A stretch of 64,000 nucleotides of DNA from Triplophysa rosa (lineage: Eukaryota > Chordata > Actinopteri > Cypriniformes > Nemacheilidae): contig NC_079893.1 in assembly GCF_024868665.1 (NCBI RefSeq), positions 13,866,613 to 13,930,612 on the forward strand, read 5' to 3'. Within the stretch, counting starts at the first letter, position 1. Each line of letters begins with the position of its first letter. Below, in pieces: positions 14,301 through 26,300 of this stretch. The notes under the pieces are model-generated. The model searched no databases. It had not been told where the DNA came from and saw nothing but the letters and a program-made list of their open reading frames with translations. The position numbers and the translations under genes were made by a program.

Positions 14301-17300
14301 TGCCCTGTTAGGATGTTTTTGATTGAAATAGCTTTTGATTTCAGTAAATATGACCTCCTAATGCTGCAAATTCAACAAATGACCATTTTCAGTTTTTTAC
14401 AACCTATGAAATGTTTTCAAACTCTGTTGTGCATAATAATTTGGAACAGTGCATTTTGAGTTTTTCATTTTTTAAATAAATACTGTTGTCAGTGGGAGGT
14501 TTGTTCAATAAAATTCCAAATGTACCCTAACTGTTGATTACTTGAAAATTATACTGACTGTCATTTGCATCGACAAATTAGGAAAACCAGAGAAAGATAT
14601 CATTTGCATAATAATTTGGAACGCAGTGTATTTGTGACCCTGGATTACAAAACCAGTCTTAAGTAGCACAGAAACATTTTTAGTAAAAGCCAAAAATACA
14701 TTGTATGGGTCAAAATTATCTATTTTTCTTTTATGCCAAAAATCATTAGGATTTTAAGTAAAGATCATGTTCCATGAAGATATTTAGCAAATTTCCTTCC
14801 ATAAATATATCAAAACTTTATTTTTGTGAGTGGATGGCCTGCTACAGTGCCTCCGATTAACAACTTCTTTTTCTCAATATTTAGATTTTTTTTGCACCCT
14901 CAGATTCCAGAGTTTTAACTGTCGTATCTCCACCTGATATTGTCCTATCCTAACAACCCATACATCAATAGAAAGCTTTATTATTCAGCTTTCAGGTGAT
15001 GTAAAAATCTCAATTTTGAAAAATTGACCCATAAGACTGGTTTTGTTGTCCAGAGTCACATTTGTTCTTATTTTTATTTGTCAGTAGTCCCTTTTCCCTG
15101 AACATAGCACAAACCGAACCAAAACAGTGACCCTAAAACCGTGACACAAACCGAACCGTGAGTAATTTGAACGTTACACCCCTAGTAGGTCCTCTCTTTT
15201 TTCCCACTCTGCGTTATATAGCAAATTCCGTTTTTATGCAAATTCCTCATTTTCTACATCGCGAAAAACACAGGGCCATACAATTGACAGTCCTACATTC
15301 TACAGTTCTACCTTTTTTAGGTAGTCCTCGACCTTTCCCTGTCCGTGACTTTCGGTCATTCACAGCATTTTTGCCCTTGGGGCTGTGTGGATCGGTAGAC
15401 GGCTCTCCTGAAACAGACTCTGACAGCGATTCCCGGGTGGAGTCTCGAGAGGATGATTTACGCAGCCTGCGCTTAGCCTTGGCTTTCAATCGGGCTTCAT
15501 GCAAAGCCTTTTCCTGAGGGGTCCAGTTGCCATTCACCTCCAACTCGTTCAGATCCTCACTGCCATAGGGCCCATCCTCATTCAGTTCTTGCTCAAATGA
15601 GAACACACCTGTAGCATGCATAGACAAAACAAACAAAGACACATACACACAGACAAGTATTTAGCAACTGTTGAACCTTGTGCTTCTTGAATAAAACCAT
15701 GGGCATTAATTATGAGTTATCTTTTTCTTTGCTGCTATAACAGCTCATGGCTGGAATACACTACAAGACTTTCAAAATCTGAACAGATTTTTTTTAAACT
15801 AGACATCATACACTTGCGGACTTTTTGAAAGTTAAGTTACTTCAGGGGCTCTGGGCCAACGGCTAGTATTTTCCTAGTAAGGTCAAAGGCACATAATATT
15901 TGCTGTGCAAATAACTGCAGATTAAACTTAAAATTGAGAATCGTCAGCATTGAAGTAAACTTTTTATGTAAAATAAAGGAAAACTCTGCTATTATCATTG
16001 AGGCTATTGAAAAGTCTTAAGACATTTAAAGATTCTGTGGATTCAATAAAAAACGTAATGGCCACATTCTTTAAATGATTATCTCATAGTCACCTTTTGT
16101 GACATTTTATTAGACATCTTTAATTATTGGCAGGCACATTATTTAAATGTTTGTCTGACGGGAACCTTTTGTTTTCTGATGTCCACCTATTTAACTCTTC
16201 TGAGATGCAACTAAGGTCATATTTAAGGACGTATCTTACGTGTATGTATTTTTACATAGTCAAATATCTCATACTAGCTTTATGGTTTCATCTTTCACCA
16301 AGCGAACACTAAAGAAAAAAAAAGTCTCATCATGTTTGTTGTGAGATTATGCAATCAGTAGGTGGGACTGTGTGACCTTTGTTGCAGAGAAGCGTGTTTA
16401 TGGCGAGTTTTTAGGGCAGTGCTGCCGATACTGGCCTGACAATGGAGACACGACTTGACTTTGACCTGGCAGTTGCAGGTCAGAGGCTATTGGCTCTGCC
16501 TGCCCCAAGGTAAGCCCTGGATTTTCATCTTTACAACTTGGCAGACTGCTTACATTCACGCACAGCAACATTACACACAACATGAAATGAAATTTTAGGG
16601 ACATTGTAACAGTGACTCTAACACACCTTATTAAAATCATCAGTTCAGCAGGTGAAATCTCCTTGAACTGAACTGAACTGAGTATGTCAGATAAGAGAGA
16701 TAAACAAAATGTGCAGAGCAGTGGGTCCCCAAAACTGGTCATTAGCTGGTATTTTTATCCATTTACCCTCATAGTAAAGTATTATAGTAAGAGTATTAAG
16801 AGGAAGAATCAAATCTTAAGAGTAATAGCAGTCTTCTGTGTAACTTCATGAGCAAGAGACTGTACACCATCAAAGCCGAAGTGTTTATCTTTTCAGCCAC
16901 ACCTGAGGGCTGTTCCATAAAACAAGATTACGAAATAAACCAGTCTTATTTTGGTAATTCAAACTTATTGTCAGTCGATTCGGTTTCATAAAGTAAACTT
17001 AAAATAGTTAGAAATCAGTTACTATGGCAACTTATGCTGGGAAATTAGCCTGGTCTGGGACAGGCTAACGGTCAGGCTAAGCCTTAGTTGTTGCTTAACT
17101 AGAGGTCAACGTAATGTGATGAGATTACCACTGATTCTCTGTCATGATGCAATATTACATCACTTTAATGAACATTATAAATAAACATGTAAAGAAATCA
17201 ATTAAATAAATTATAGAACACAATAATAAATGAATATATTGTCTGTTGTCATACATCTGTGATAGATTATATCAATTTGATAGCATAACAATTTCAAACA

Positions 17301-20300
17301 ATTATATTGGCCAAAAAGATATAATCCAAATAATTTATAGTGACCTACAGCAAAAATGGCAAGGTAAAATGGGATGCCTTGTGTGTGTTGATTATTGTCT
17401 GCCTGATGAGAGAGAGGCTGCCAATGATGGTTGTAGAGAAAGACTGATGGGGCAATAAGATGATTTTTGATGACAATTAAACAGACAGAGTTATCATTCT
17501 TTGTAGCCTTAAATTTTTTACTTTTCCTTCAGTTTAATAAAATTATTTTATTGTAGGCTATATCTGCTTGCTGCAGGCGGTTTTTCTTGCATCTTTTTCC
17601 AGTTGTTGGATTTTCAGGTTTAACTTTCAACTTTATTAACTTTTCAGCTATATTCCTTTTTGTGCAAAGGTAGAGCTTGTAAACAGTCTTTATCTTCTTT
17701 GTATTATTCTGTACGAACAGAAAAAATGATTTGATGGGGTGCTATTGGCATTTTGTTGTAATTCCCTTTGTCGCATGTGGTCCCAGTCTACAGTGTCCTG
17801 CAGACAATCATATTTGCAAAACACACAATGTGAGCACCTCAACATACAAGTGGGCCTTCAATGTGCATGTGCAAACAGTGAATTCTGTACCTAGACTAAC
17901 CTGTGAACATACAGACACCTTATTCTGAATACGCCCTTTTCACATGACGTCACGCATCTTCCGTTCTGCCGCGAAGCAGTGTATCATTACTTCCGCTAGC
18001 ACTCCAGTTCATAAGGTGGCGGTAATGCACCTATAAGCTGATTTGCCAACCGCCAGTAAAACTCAAGAAGAAGTAGAAGTTACTTCCGCTAGCGCCTCAG
18101 AATGGAGTTTACCAAGTGGCTTGCACATCTGCCACAAATACGTCTAGATGATGTACGTCTTGCAGACAAATTTTCGCTAACAACAAGATCAAAGCTAGAG
18201 AAAGGATACAAATTCTTCGTTGAACAGTACCTGTTTGATTATGAAGGTAAGTGTTTTGTTTTCTTTTTGTGTTAGCGAAGGTGCTAGGATAAGTACTTGA
18301 ATACGTGTTCTGTCAGTTTTTTTTCTCACTGTTGTTAAATTCCAGCGCGACGGCAAAACGGAAGTTCTTCTTCTTCTTCTTGTTTGTTGCAAAACGGATG
18401 TTATGATACACTGCTTTGCAAAGGTGGAAGTTAAGTGACGTCATTGTGAAAAGGGCGTATTGTAGATGTTATCTGAAATTAAGATTTAAACTCTGTTAAT
18501 CACTGCTTTAAACTCTTTAATACATTTACACAGCACTGTATTGTAATACATTTTATACAAAATAAAAACAAGTAATGTAGGTTTAACATTTTTGTACAAC
18601 ATATTTTAACCCTTTTCCTTGCTTACTCTTTGAATAAATTGTAGCAAAGATTATTATATAGTATTATTTAATTTATTTGTATTAAAATAGGCTATCTGAA
18701 TATATTTGAACACTTTCTACTTACTGCATGCATAGAGTTATTTAAGAATTTCTTGCCAATCTTTCCCTCTGGTTTCGTTATTTGCAGCGGTAGTACCACA
18801 GTTTCGTACATTTGAGGTTAAAATTCTTCACATGTTTTGCAGAAGGTGACGGTAAAGCACCAATAAGCTGGATGTTAACTGCCATTAAACACATAAAAAG
18901 AAGAAGAGCACCAATCATCACCGCTCTCTTTTCCTTAGCGGATCGATTTGATCAAAGCTCGACTTGTAGACACTATTGACTTGCAGGGCTGCAGAATATT
19001 AGCATGCACACGCAATTATCTGAACTAGGTGAACCTAACTCAAATAAATCAGATCACATGATCTTCAACTTACCATTATGGAACCGAATTAAGCGTGACT
19101 GATGAGTTCGGTTCATTCAAGTCAGGTGTTGGCTTTAATCGACGCTTTTCTTAGTGGCCTTTTATGGAACAGCCCTCTGGTCAGGTCTCATAGTCACAAT
19201 TGATAAACCTTGGGGGAAAGTTCCAAATTTTCCAGATGGCACTTACGAAGCACTTAAAGAATTTAAACATCTTAATTAAGCATTTTCACCTGATTTGTTT
19301 CAGAGGTTTGTAAAACTTTGGCCAGTGAAGTATATCAAGGTACGTTTACATGACGACAACAACGTAGTAAAAAAGTTAGCGTTTTTAAAAAGTTTCATGA
19401 ACACATGACAATGTCAAAACTATCTGCATTCACACAGACCAGCACAAAAACAAGTAAAACGCTACATTATGCATTCCAGGCCAGCAGATTGGCTCGAGGC
19501 ATCCAGTGTGGACAAAATATAAAATTATAATGGGTTCTAATGCGTTTCTAATATCCTTTGACATGTCGCGTCGGGCATCCGGTAGACACGGTGTCAGTTT
19601 ACGTTATAGTTACAGAATTTTAAAACTACAACAGAGTAGTGTTGTCAAAAGTACCGGTACTTCGGGTCCAAGTCGGTACCTAAAAATAAAAAAGTTGTCG
19701 GTACCTAATTTTCACAAGACCCGGTAGTACCGACGTACCGGGTCAACCGGGTACTGATGCTCTGTCTGACAGGTTGTCAGTCGGAAACTTTTTATAGACG
19801 CAACAAGACGTGATGAGCGGATAAGCGCGGCTCCGATCCACAAGAGATGCGCACAGAAATACTTCAGATTCAAGTCATATCACGAAGAAAACGAAGAGTT
19901 TTGTGGTGAAACGAGGAAGCATCCGGATTTAAGTTAACAAGTTCAAGCGGTAAGTTTCAAATTCTGTTCTCGTTTGCATTATGAATGTTGTAGCATACTG
20001 TATGTTAAGTTAAAGGTTACGTTAAAACAAACGTCCCTGTTTGCGTGTTAATTTGTTAGCGCCAATGCTAATCCAGTCAAGTGTCCTTATTAACCATTTA
20101 ATGATTTTATAACTGTAATGGGGTAAAATAAATGGGAGGACAGGATGGGGTTTACAGTACCTAGTATTTTATGTAGGCCTATCTGCAATCTATGTGCTAG
20201 AAAACTATCATACTAACTGCATGACTAGCAATGTGTATGTCTTGGATAGATAACTCTATTAGGTTTAAAAAACCACATTTAAACTAAAGAAAAATATATC

Positions 20301-23300
20301 TGTTGCATTTATTATTTTAATATACAGTTACCTTAATGTAAGTAATCTTGTGTAAATGCAGTATAAAAACTGATGTTTGATTTAATATTGCATATGCATG
20401 TTTGTTCAGTCAGTTGACTTACTGAAGTTTCTTCTATTTGTCTTATACAGCAGCAGACCGAGGAGGATGTTCATCAGCATGAAAGACCCCAGAGAGCACA
20501 CAACAGTTTCAGCAACAATTAACTTAAACTTCATGTATACAAAATGGCATTGCTTTCTATACATTTATATTAACAATGAGCTTTATTAATAAAATTATGT
20601 TTCAATTAGCATGTACTTGTGTTTTGCTTTGGTACCGAAATTGGTACCGAGAACCGTGGAATTTTACTGGTATTGGTACCGACTACTGAAATTTTGGTAC
20701 CGTGACAACACTACAACAGAGTATATGGAGTTCGGGCCAATTGTAAATATATTCAACGTTTGGATTAATCTGCACTCTATGGGTCTTTGCTGAAATAAGC
20801 CCGTTTTACTGCTAATTCTATTGCAATACAAAGAACAGAGGAGTATAGCATTGATTAGTTTGCTTTTGGTTATAGAAGGAATAATTAGGCTAGCAAAGGA
20901 CCCTTAGTGAAAGACTCGAACTTTGTGCTTGTTGATATGCATTTTTTCTTAACAAAAATTGGGAAGTAATAACAAAACCATACACCGAGTGTAAGCTACA
21001 GTACGTTCTGTATGTTAATTGCTGTATTCTGCTTCATTTGCTTTTTCTGTTTGTTCTTTAGTTTAGTTCATAAATATGTTTGTTTCGTAGGCTACTTTTC
21101 ACATTGCATAATGTGTTCAACAAAAAAGCACAGCATATAATGTAAGCTTGTTCTAAAATGGTCACAAAATCTTTATTAATTAACAATAACTATAACTAAG
21201 TGCACTCATGGGAGAAGTGTGGCAAATGCACTACAACAACATTTTTAAGAAGCTGTTGTATTTAAACGGAAAAATTGCATGTTATCTAGCTAAGGCATTT
21301 ATTAATTTTATAATTTTTTAAGCCCACCCTCAAACTGTTAAGCCCCCCCTTAGGACCCCTAAGAAAAATGTCCTTCTGTCGCCCCTGGCCTCCATTCTTG
21401 TTTTGAGTATACTCGTGCATGCCTGTTTAGACTGAACACGTAAAACACATGCACATGACTTCACCGTTTATACTTCTGTTTTCATAGTTTACATGGAGAC
21501 TATAACGGTGTTGTTTTTTAAAAAACATACACTTCGAAATCTGTTTTCAAAAGTTTGCGTTGTCAGTTCCCCAAAGGCAGTTTTTGTGTAAACAAACAGC
21601 CAAAACACATTAAGGCTTCAGTTTTCCGTTGAAAACTCTGTTGTGTAAACAGCCCTTCAAAGAGACAATGGCAAAACGTGCACTTGAAACAACTCATAAG
21701 CTCCAATTGTTGAAATCCAATTTTATGACACTAAACAAATATTATAATTTTTTTAATAATATTAGGTCAATTTTATGGTTTAAGATTACAAAAATAAGAA
21801 TTCATAAAGCTTTAAAAACATTAGGGTGAGTTGATGACAGAATTTTTAGATGAAATACCTATACAACACTTAAGCTTTAACTGCACTACACAAAAGCAAA
21901 GACATACACAGGAACAACACAAGGAGGCAGATAAGTTGACGCTGCTAATTTTGATGCCTCACTGGTGCTTCTGCCAAGCCTGCCTACATATGGCAATGCA
22001 CAGCGTGCTAGGGTGGGGTGGAGGGTTCATATTCACATGGAAGTAGTAGGAGTGGCCCTGATGGTCATAAATACCTTCGGTCTTAAATACTAGCTACAGT
22101 CAGAGGAGAAACTAAGTGACCATGTCTGCATTAGTGCAATAATCTAGAGTGGCAACACACGATAGATGCATTAGGCCCAAACAGTAAACAGATTCACTTA
22201 AATAGAAATTAATCTGTGAAATTTACGGAAGCATAATCACTTGTGCTGAGTAAGGACTGGAGACAGCAAGCACACTTAATGTTGTCCAGTGCTAAGGACC
22301 AATTAGCCTGAAGGTAAACGTGGCATATGTGGTCAAGAACAAGCGACTTGTGCTTTTGTCTCCTGACTGATAATCTATAAAGGAAAAAGGAAAGCTTCTT
22401 TCACACAGATAGTAGCATTTATGATGGGCAGTGATCCGCACAGGATCTTATGGAGCGAAAATTGTGCCTAAACTTAACAAACAAATCCAGCGTTTTGCAA
22501 ACAAACGCAACCTTTTTTGCAAAAGAAACTAAACTCTGAAACAAACAGAAAGCGTTTTACAAATACATAATGCAATTCGAGAGAAAATGCAAAGGTGTAA
22601 CATATAAATGTACTGTGTTTAAGTCTCACCTTTTTATGAGATTCTCTCAGCTTGATTTTCTCACAAATGTGACGTCCAGATTTTCTCACAAATGTGATCG
22701 TCCAGATTTTCTCACAAATGTGACCGTGCAGATTTTCTCACAAATGTGACGTCCAGATTTTCTCACAAATGTGATCGTCCAGATTTTCTCACAAATGTGA
22801 TCGTCCAGATTTTCTCACAAATGTGACCATGCAGATTTTCTCACAAATGTGATCGTGCAGATTTTCTCACAAATGTGACCGTGCAGATTGTCTCACAAAT
22901 GTGACCGTACAGATTTTCTCAGTTATGCAACTTCTCCCAAAACAGCAGATAGTTTGACTTAGATTTATATTACTGTTTTTTTGTGCTGGTTTGTTTTATT
23001 GCAAAAATTGCCCAAATAGCTTGAAATAGCCAAAAAAAATAGCAGCATTCATTTTAAACCTAAATAGGCTAATGGCAACCAAACAAAGCCGACGACTGAC
23101 TGAAACAACTGCTACAACGATTTATTTGCTTTTCCATCTTTTATAGCCTAGAAAGCTCTCTACTTTAATGCCAGAGTGTTTAGACATAATGTTAAATACT
23201 TTTTATCTATGAGTTGTGTATAAAAGTCAAACATATGTATCAGTGCAACTTTCATGCAGAAAAATCACTAAAAACCGAGTCGCATCTCAGAAAGAGCGCA

Positions 23301-26300
23301 AAATACTATACTGAAATCTTACAAAAAATTGACATATAAAAATATAAATAAATATAAATCAGGCCCGGTTCCTGCCAGGTGCAGAAGTGTGGACTAGCAG
23401 ATATCCTGGGTGGGGATATACCCCAAACACACAGACAGTATAGCTGCAGATAAAATTCAGAGTCCATTTAAAAAGTATTTTCCTCTTTTTCTGATAAGAA
23501 TGTGATTTGGTAAAATGATCATTTTTGTTTATTTCTGTGAACTTTTGACAACATTTCTCCCAAATTTCATATAATTTATTTTTATTTATTTGGAGAAAAT
23601 GAACTGGTGAAAGCAGGTGAAAACAGAAAAGATGATCTGCATTTTTAAAACAGAAACACAGCAAAAACAAGTTCATATTTAGTTTTAAGCAACACAAAAC
23701 TAAGAAAACGTTAGAAAACGTAAAAAAATGTTTTATGAAATAACCCAGATTTTTTTTTTAATTAGTTTGTTATCGTGCTCAGTTACTCTTGAGGTTTGCT
23801 TTTGTTGGAATTCAACAAACACTGCAGTATATGACTGCAATACATGCAGGATTTAAATGATTTATTTTTATATAAATATAAAAAACAGACAACATTTCAT
23901 TGATGTTTTACACCTTAAATAAAGCGGTTATGTAAACTGGACATAAATAGAAGCCTACAAAATAAAGTGGGCTAAGAACATTCCCCATTCACTGAACGAT
24001 CACTGATTTCTGTTTAATTTCTTTTAATGAATTGAATGAATTAATCTGATTACACTGCACAATGAACTTTACATCGTGTCTGCTGTTTTTTAAGTGGTAT
24101 CGTGAGCGCGCATCGCGCCTAAACTGAACTATTTTGCACATTTTTTCGCTACCGTGAATTGGGGTGTTTGAGATGGAGAGAAACAGATTTATTTCTGAAG
24201 CGGGAGCTTCGGAAGATGGAGCTTTCAGTCATTACTTAAAGTCAATAGGTTAAAATCTAGCCTATATATTGCAAGCAAATAATAGCTGTTTGTTAACAGC
24301 ACAAAATAAGACCGCAAAAACGAAGAATTGAATCTGATTTTACTGCACAATTAATTTGACATGCTTAATTTTACATATGTGCAGTGCATCTAAAATTCCT
24401 TTGCACAGTATTTTGCTTCCACTTGTAGCATGCTTCTCTGTTACAAACTAAAGCCAGAGCAGTGAAGTGAAGTGTGACGTTGCTTTCAGCCAATAGAAAA
24501 TACAACAATTTTTGGTGTTATTTTTTGATTCTCATTGGGTGGGCAAGACAGATGTTTAGGGGGATTCAGCCCACCCCTGCCCATGCCTAGAGCAAGCCCT
24601 GATATAAACCTGCACGGTCACATTTGAGAGAAAATCTGGACGATCACATTTGTGAGAAAATCTGGACGATCACATTTGTGAGAAAATCTGCACGGTCACA
24701 TTTGTGAGAAAATCTGGACGTCACATTTGTGAGAAAATCTGGACGTCACATTTGTGAGAAAATCTGCACGGTCACATTTGTGAGAAAATCTGTACGATCA
24801 CATTTGTGAGAAAATCTGGACGTCACATTTGTGAGAAAATCAAGCTGAGAGAATCTCATAAAAAGGTGAGACTTAAACACAGTACATTTATATGTTACAC
24901 CTTTGCATTTTCTCTCGAATTGCATTATGTATTTGTCAAACGCTTTCTGTTTGTTTCAGAGTTTAGTTTCTTTTGCAAAAAAGGTTGCGTTTGTTTGCAA
25001 AACGCTGGATTTGTTTGTTAAGTTTAGGCACAATTTTTCGCTCCATAGGATCTCTCATGTTATACTCAATATATAGATGGTTTCGATTAACAACATAAAC
25101 AAACGTTACTGCGCACGCGAACTTTTGTAACCCCAATTTAACTTCTGGCACATTCACAAACAATAGAGTGCCTGTAGATTATTTCTGATAACAATCAAAA
25201 GAAACCGAGAAGAACCCTTACTTGTCTCAACAATATTTTTGAATTTAGACTCCGATACCAAGCTCAAGCGCTAGATGTCAAGGTACCATACGGTTTGTTT
25301 AAATGCGACCAAACTACAGGACCCATTCAACAAATTGTTTATTTAATAAAATGAACATACAACAAAATTCAAAAAATATTTTATTTAATAACAATTTATA
25401 CAGTAAAATAATGCAAATTAATATTGACATAACATTAAATTAAATATAAATAGTTGATATTATTAGACTCTAGCCAAACGCAAACCTGAAGTTAACTGGG
25501 GGTCAGGCGCACGCGTCCAATGAAAAGGTCTGTATGAATACTTGACTTTTGGTTGAGGTTTTTACATGATAGTGCCTTCTGCAAGAACTTTTTGGAAAAA
25601 AAAAACATCATACAGCTCACCTACAGTAGCACTGTACTGAAAAAGTCACCCAAAAACATCACGTTGAAGTTAACCTTATTCATGTAGCAAAATGGGAGAC
25701 TGGGGTGTGACTGTAACCAACAGTTTAACTGTAAAAAAGCAACATATGCCATAATCAATGGAAGCCGTCTTATCTGATATGTCAGCTTTGGCTCATTTAG
25801 GTACTTTGTTGAAAAACAAAATTTAAATCCACATTTTGAACATTATGCTAAGAAAATCGATTTCTTTGTAATTCTCTCTTTTCTGCACATACATAATTCT
25901 CTAATGTTCTATTTCAAATGCATATTTTATTCATAAAAACTGTCATAGAAGAATATTTAATATCCATTTAATTCAGTAAGTCAATCAAATGTTCAAATCA
26001 GTTGATAAAAACATCTTACAAAAATCTAATATGATTAAATTACACAAAAACACCACGCCACACCAACTGCTCAAGTTGTTTGTACACTCTCAAAATGTGC
26101 AGTTACAGAGCACACGTACCATACCACCGTCTAAACAGTTTTATTAGTACATAATTCACTGAACCTCACATTCTGGTTATGTATAATACCGTATATATAT
26201 TATATACTGCTGCGCAGTATTGAGCAATACTAGTAAAGAATGTAGCCGGAATCTCATATCGCACGTAACTCATAAATCGTATTCAAACCCACGTGGAAAG

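Larger units (their letters stand above)
11253..15184. mobile_element. hAT element (taggggtgtaacgg ends) carrying three other insertions
   Basis: Ends taggggtgtaacggttc and its near complement (gaacgttacacccctа, 15168-15184). The 8-bp duplication gtaggtac/gtaggtcc (11245-11252, 15185-15192) has 7 of 8 bases matching. Its own sequence is about 11253-12021, 12966-13058 and 15063-15184; the remainder is nested elements. No transposase of its own is visible. It inserted in pdcd4 intron 2, about 120 bp from the donor of exon 2. Confidence 0.8.
16906..19176. mobile_element. Harbinger-like element (agggctgttccataaaa ends)
   Basis: Inverted ends agggctgttccataaaa at 16906 and ttttatggaacagccct ending 19176, flanked by a 3-bp repeat ctg (16903-16905, 19177-19179). 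End sequence and 3-bp duplication suggest PIF/Harbinger. No transposase frame is visible. It hosts a second inverted-repeat element at 17929-18460. It is in pdcd4 intron 1. Confidence 0.6.
22449..25047. mobile_element. Foldback DNA transposon 1 (TATGGAGCG ends, 6-bp duplication)
   Basis: A 2599-bp element with inverted arms: tatggagcgaaaattgtgcc at the left, and the complement of tatggagcgaaaaattgtgc at the right. It is flanked by a perfect 6-bp repeat ggatct (22443-22448, 25048-25053). Each arm is about 450 bp. The outer ~200 bp are nearly identical and translate into the same 71-codon frame on opposite strands (22689-22474 minus, 24806-25021 plus), a copying effect and not a gene. Inward of these lie tandem arrays of a 26-27-bp unit (gattttctcacaaatgtgac plus cgtcca or cgtgca). 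There are ten units on the left (22650-22925) and nine on the right (24607-24840). The centre carries another insertion at 23360-24601. No transposase. Confidence 0.8.

Noticed and set aside
15158..15517. Plus-strand 119-residue frame
   Set aside because: Antisense shadow of pdcd4 exon 2, which matches PDCD4 on the minus strand.
22650..22925. Regularly spaced repeats resembling a CRISPR array
   Set aside because: Units are contiguous with only small variation between them and no unique spacers, are mirrored at 24607-24840 within an inverted-repeat transposon, and the genome is vertebrate.
22474..25021. Identical 71-residue frames on opposite strands
   Set aside because: Mirror copies of the inverted arms of a foldback element.
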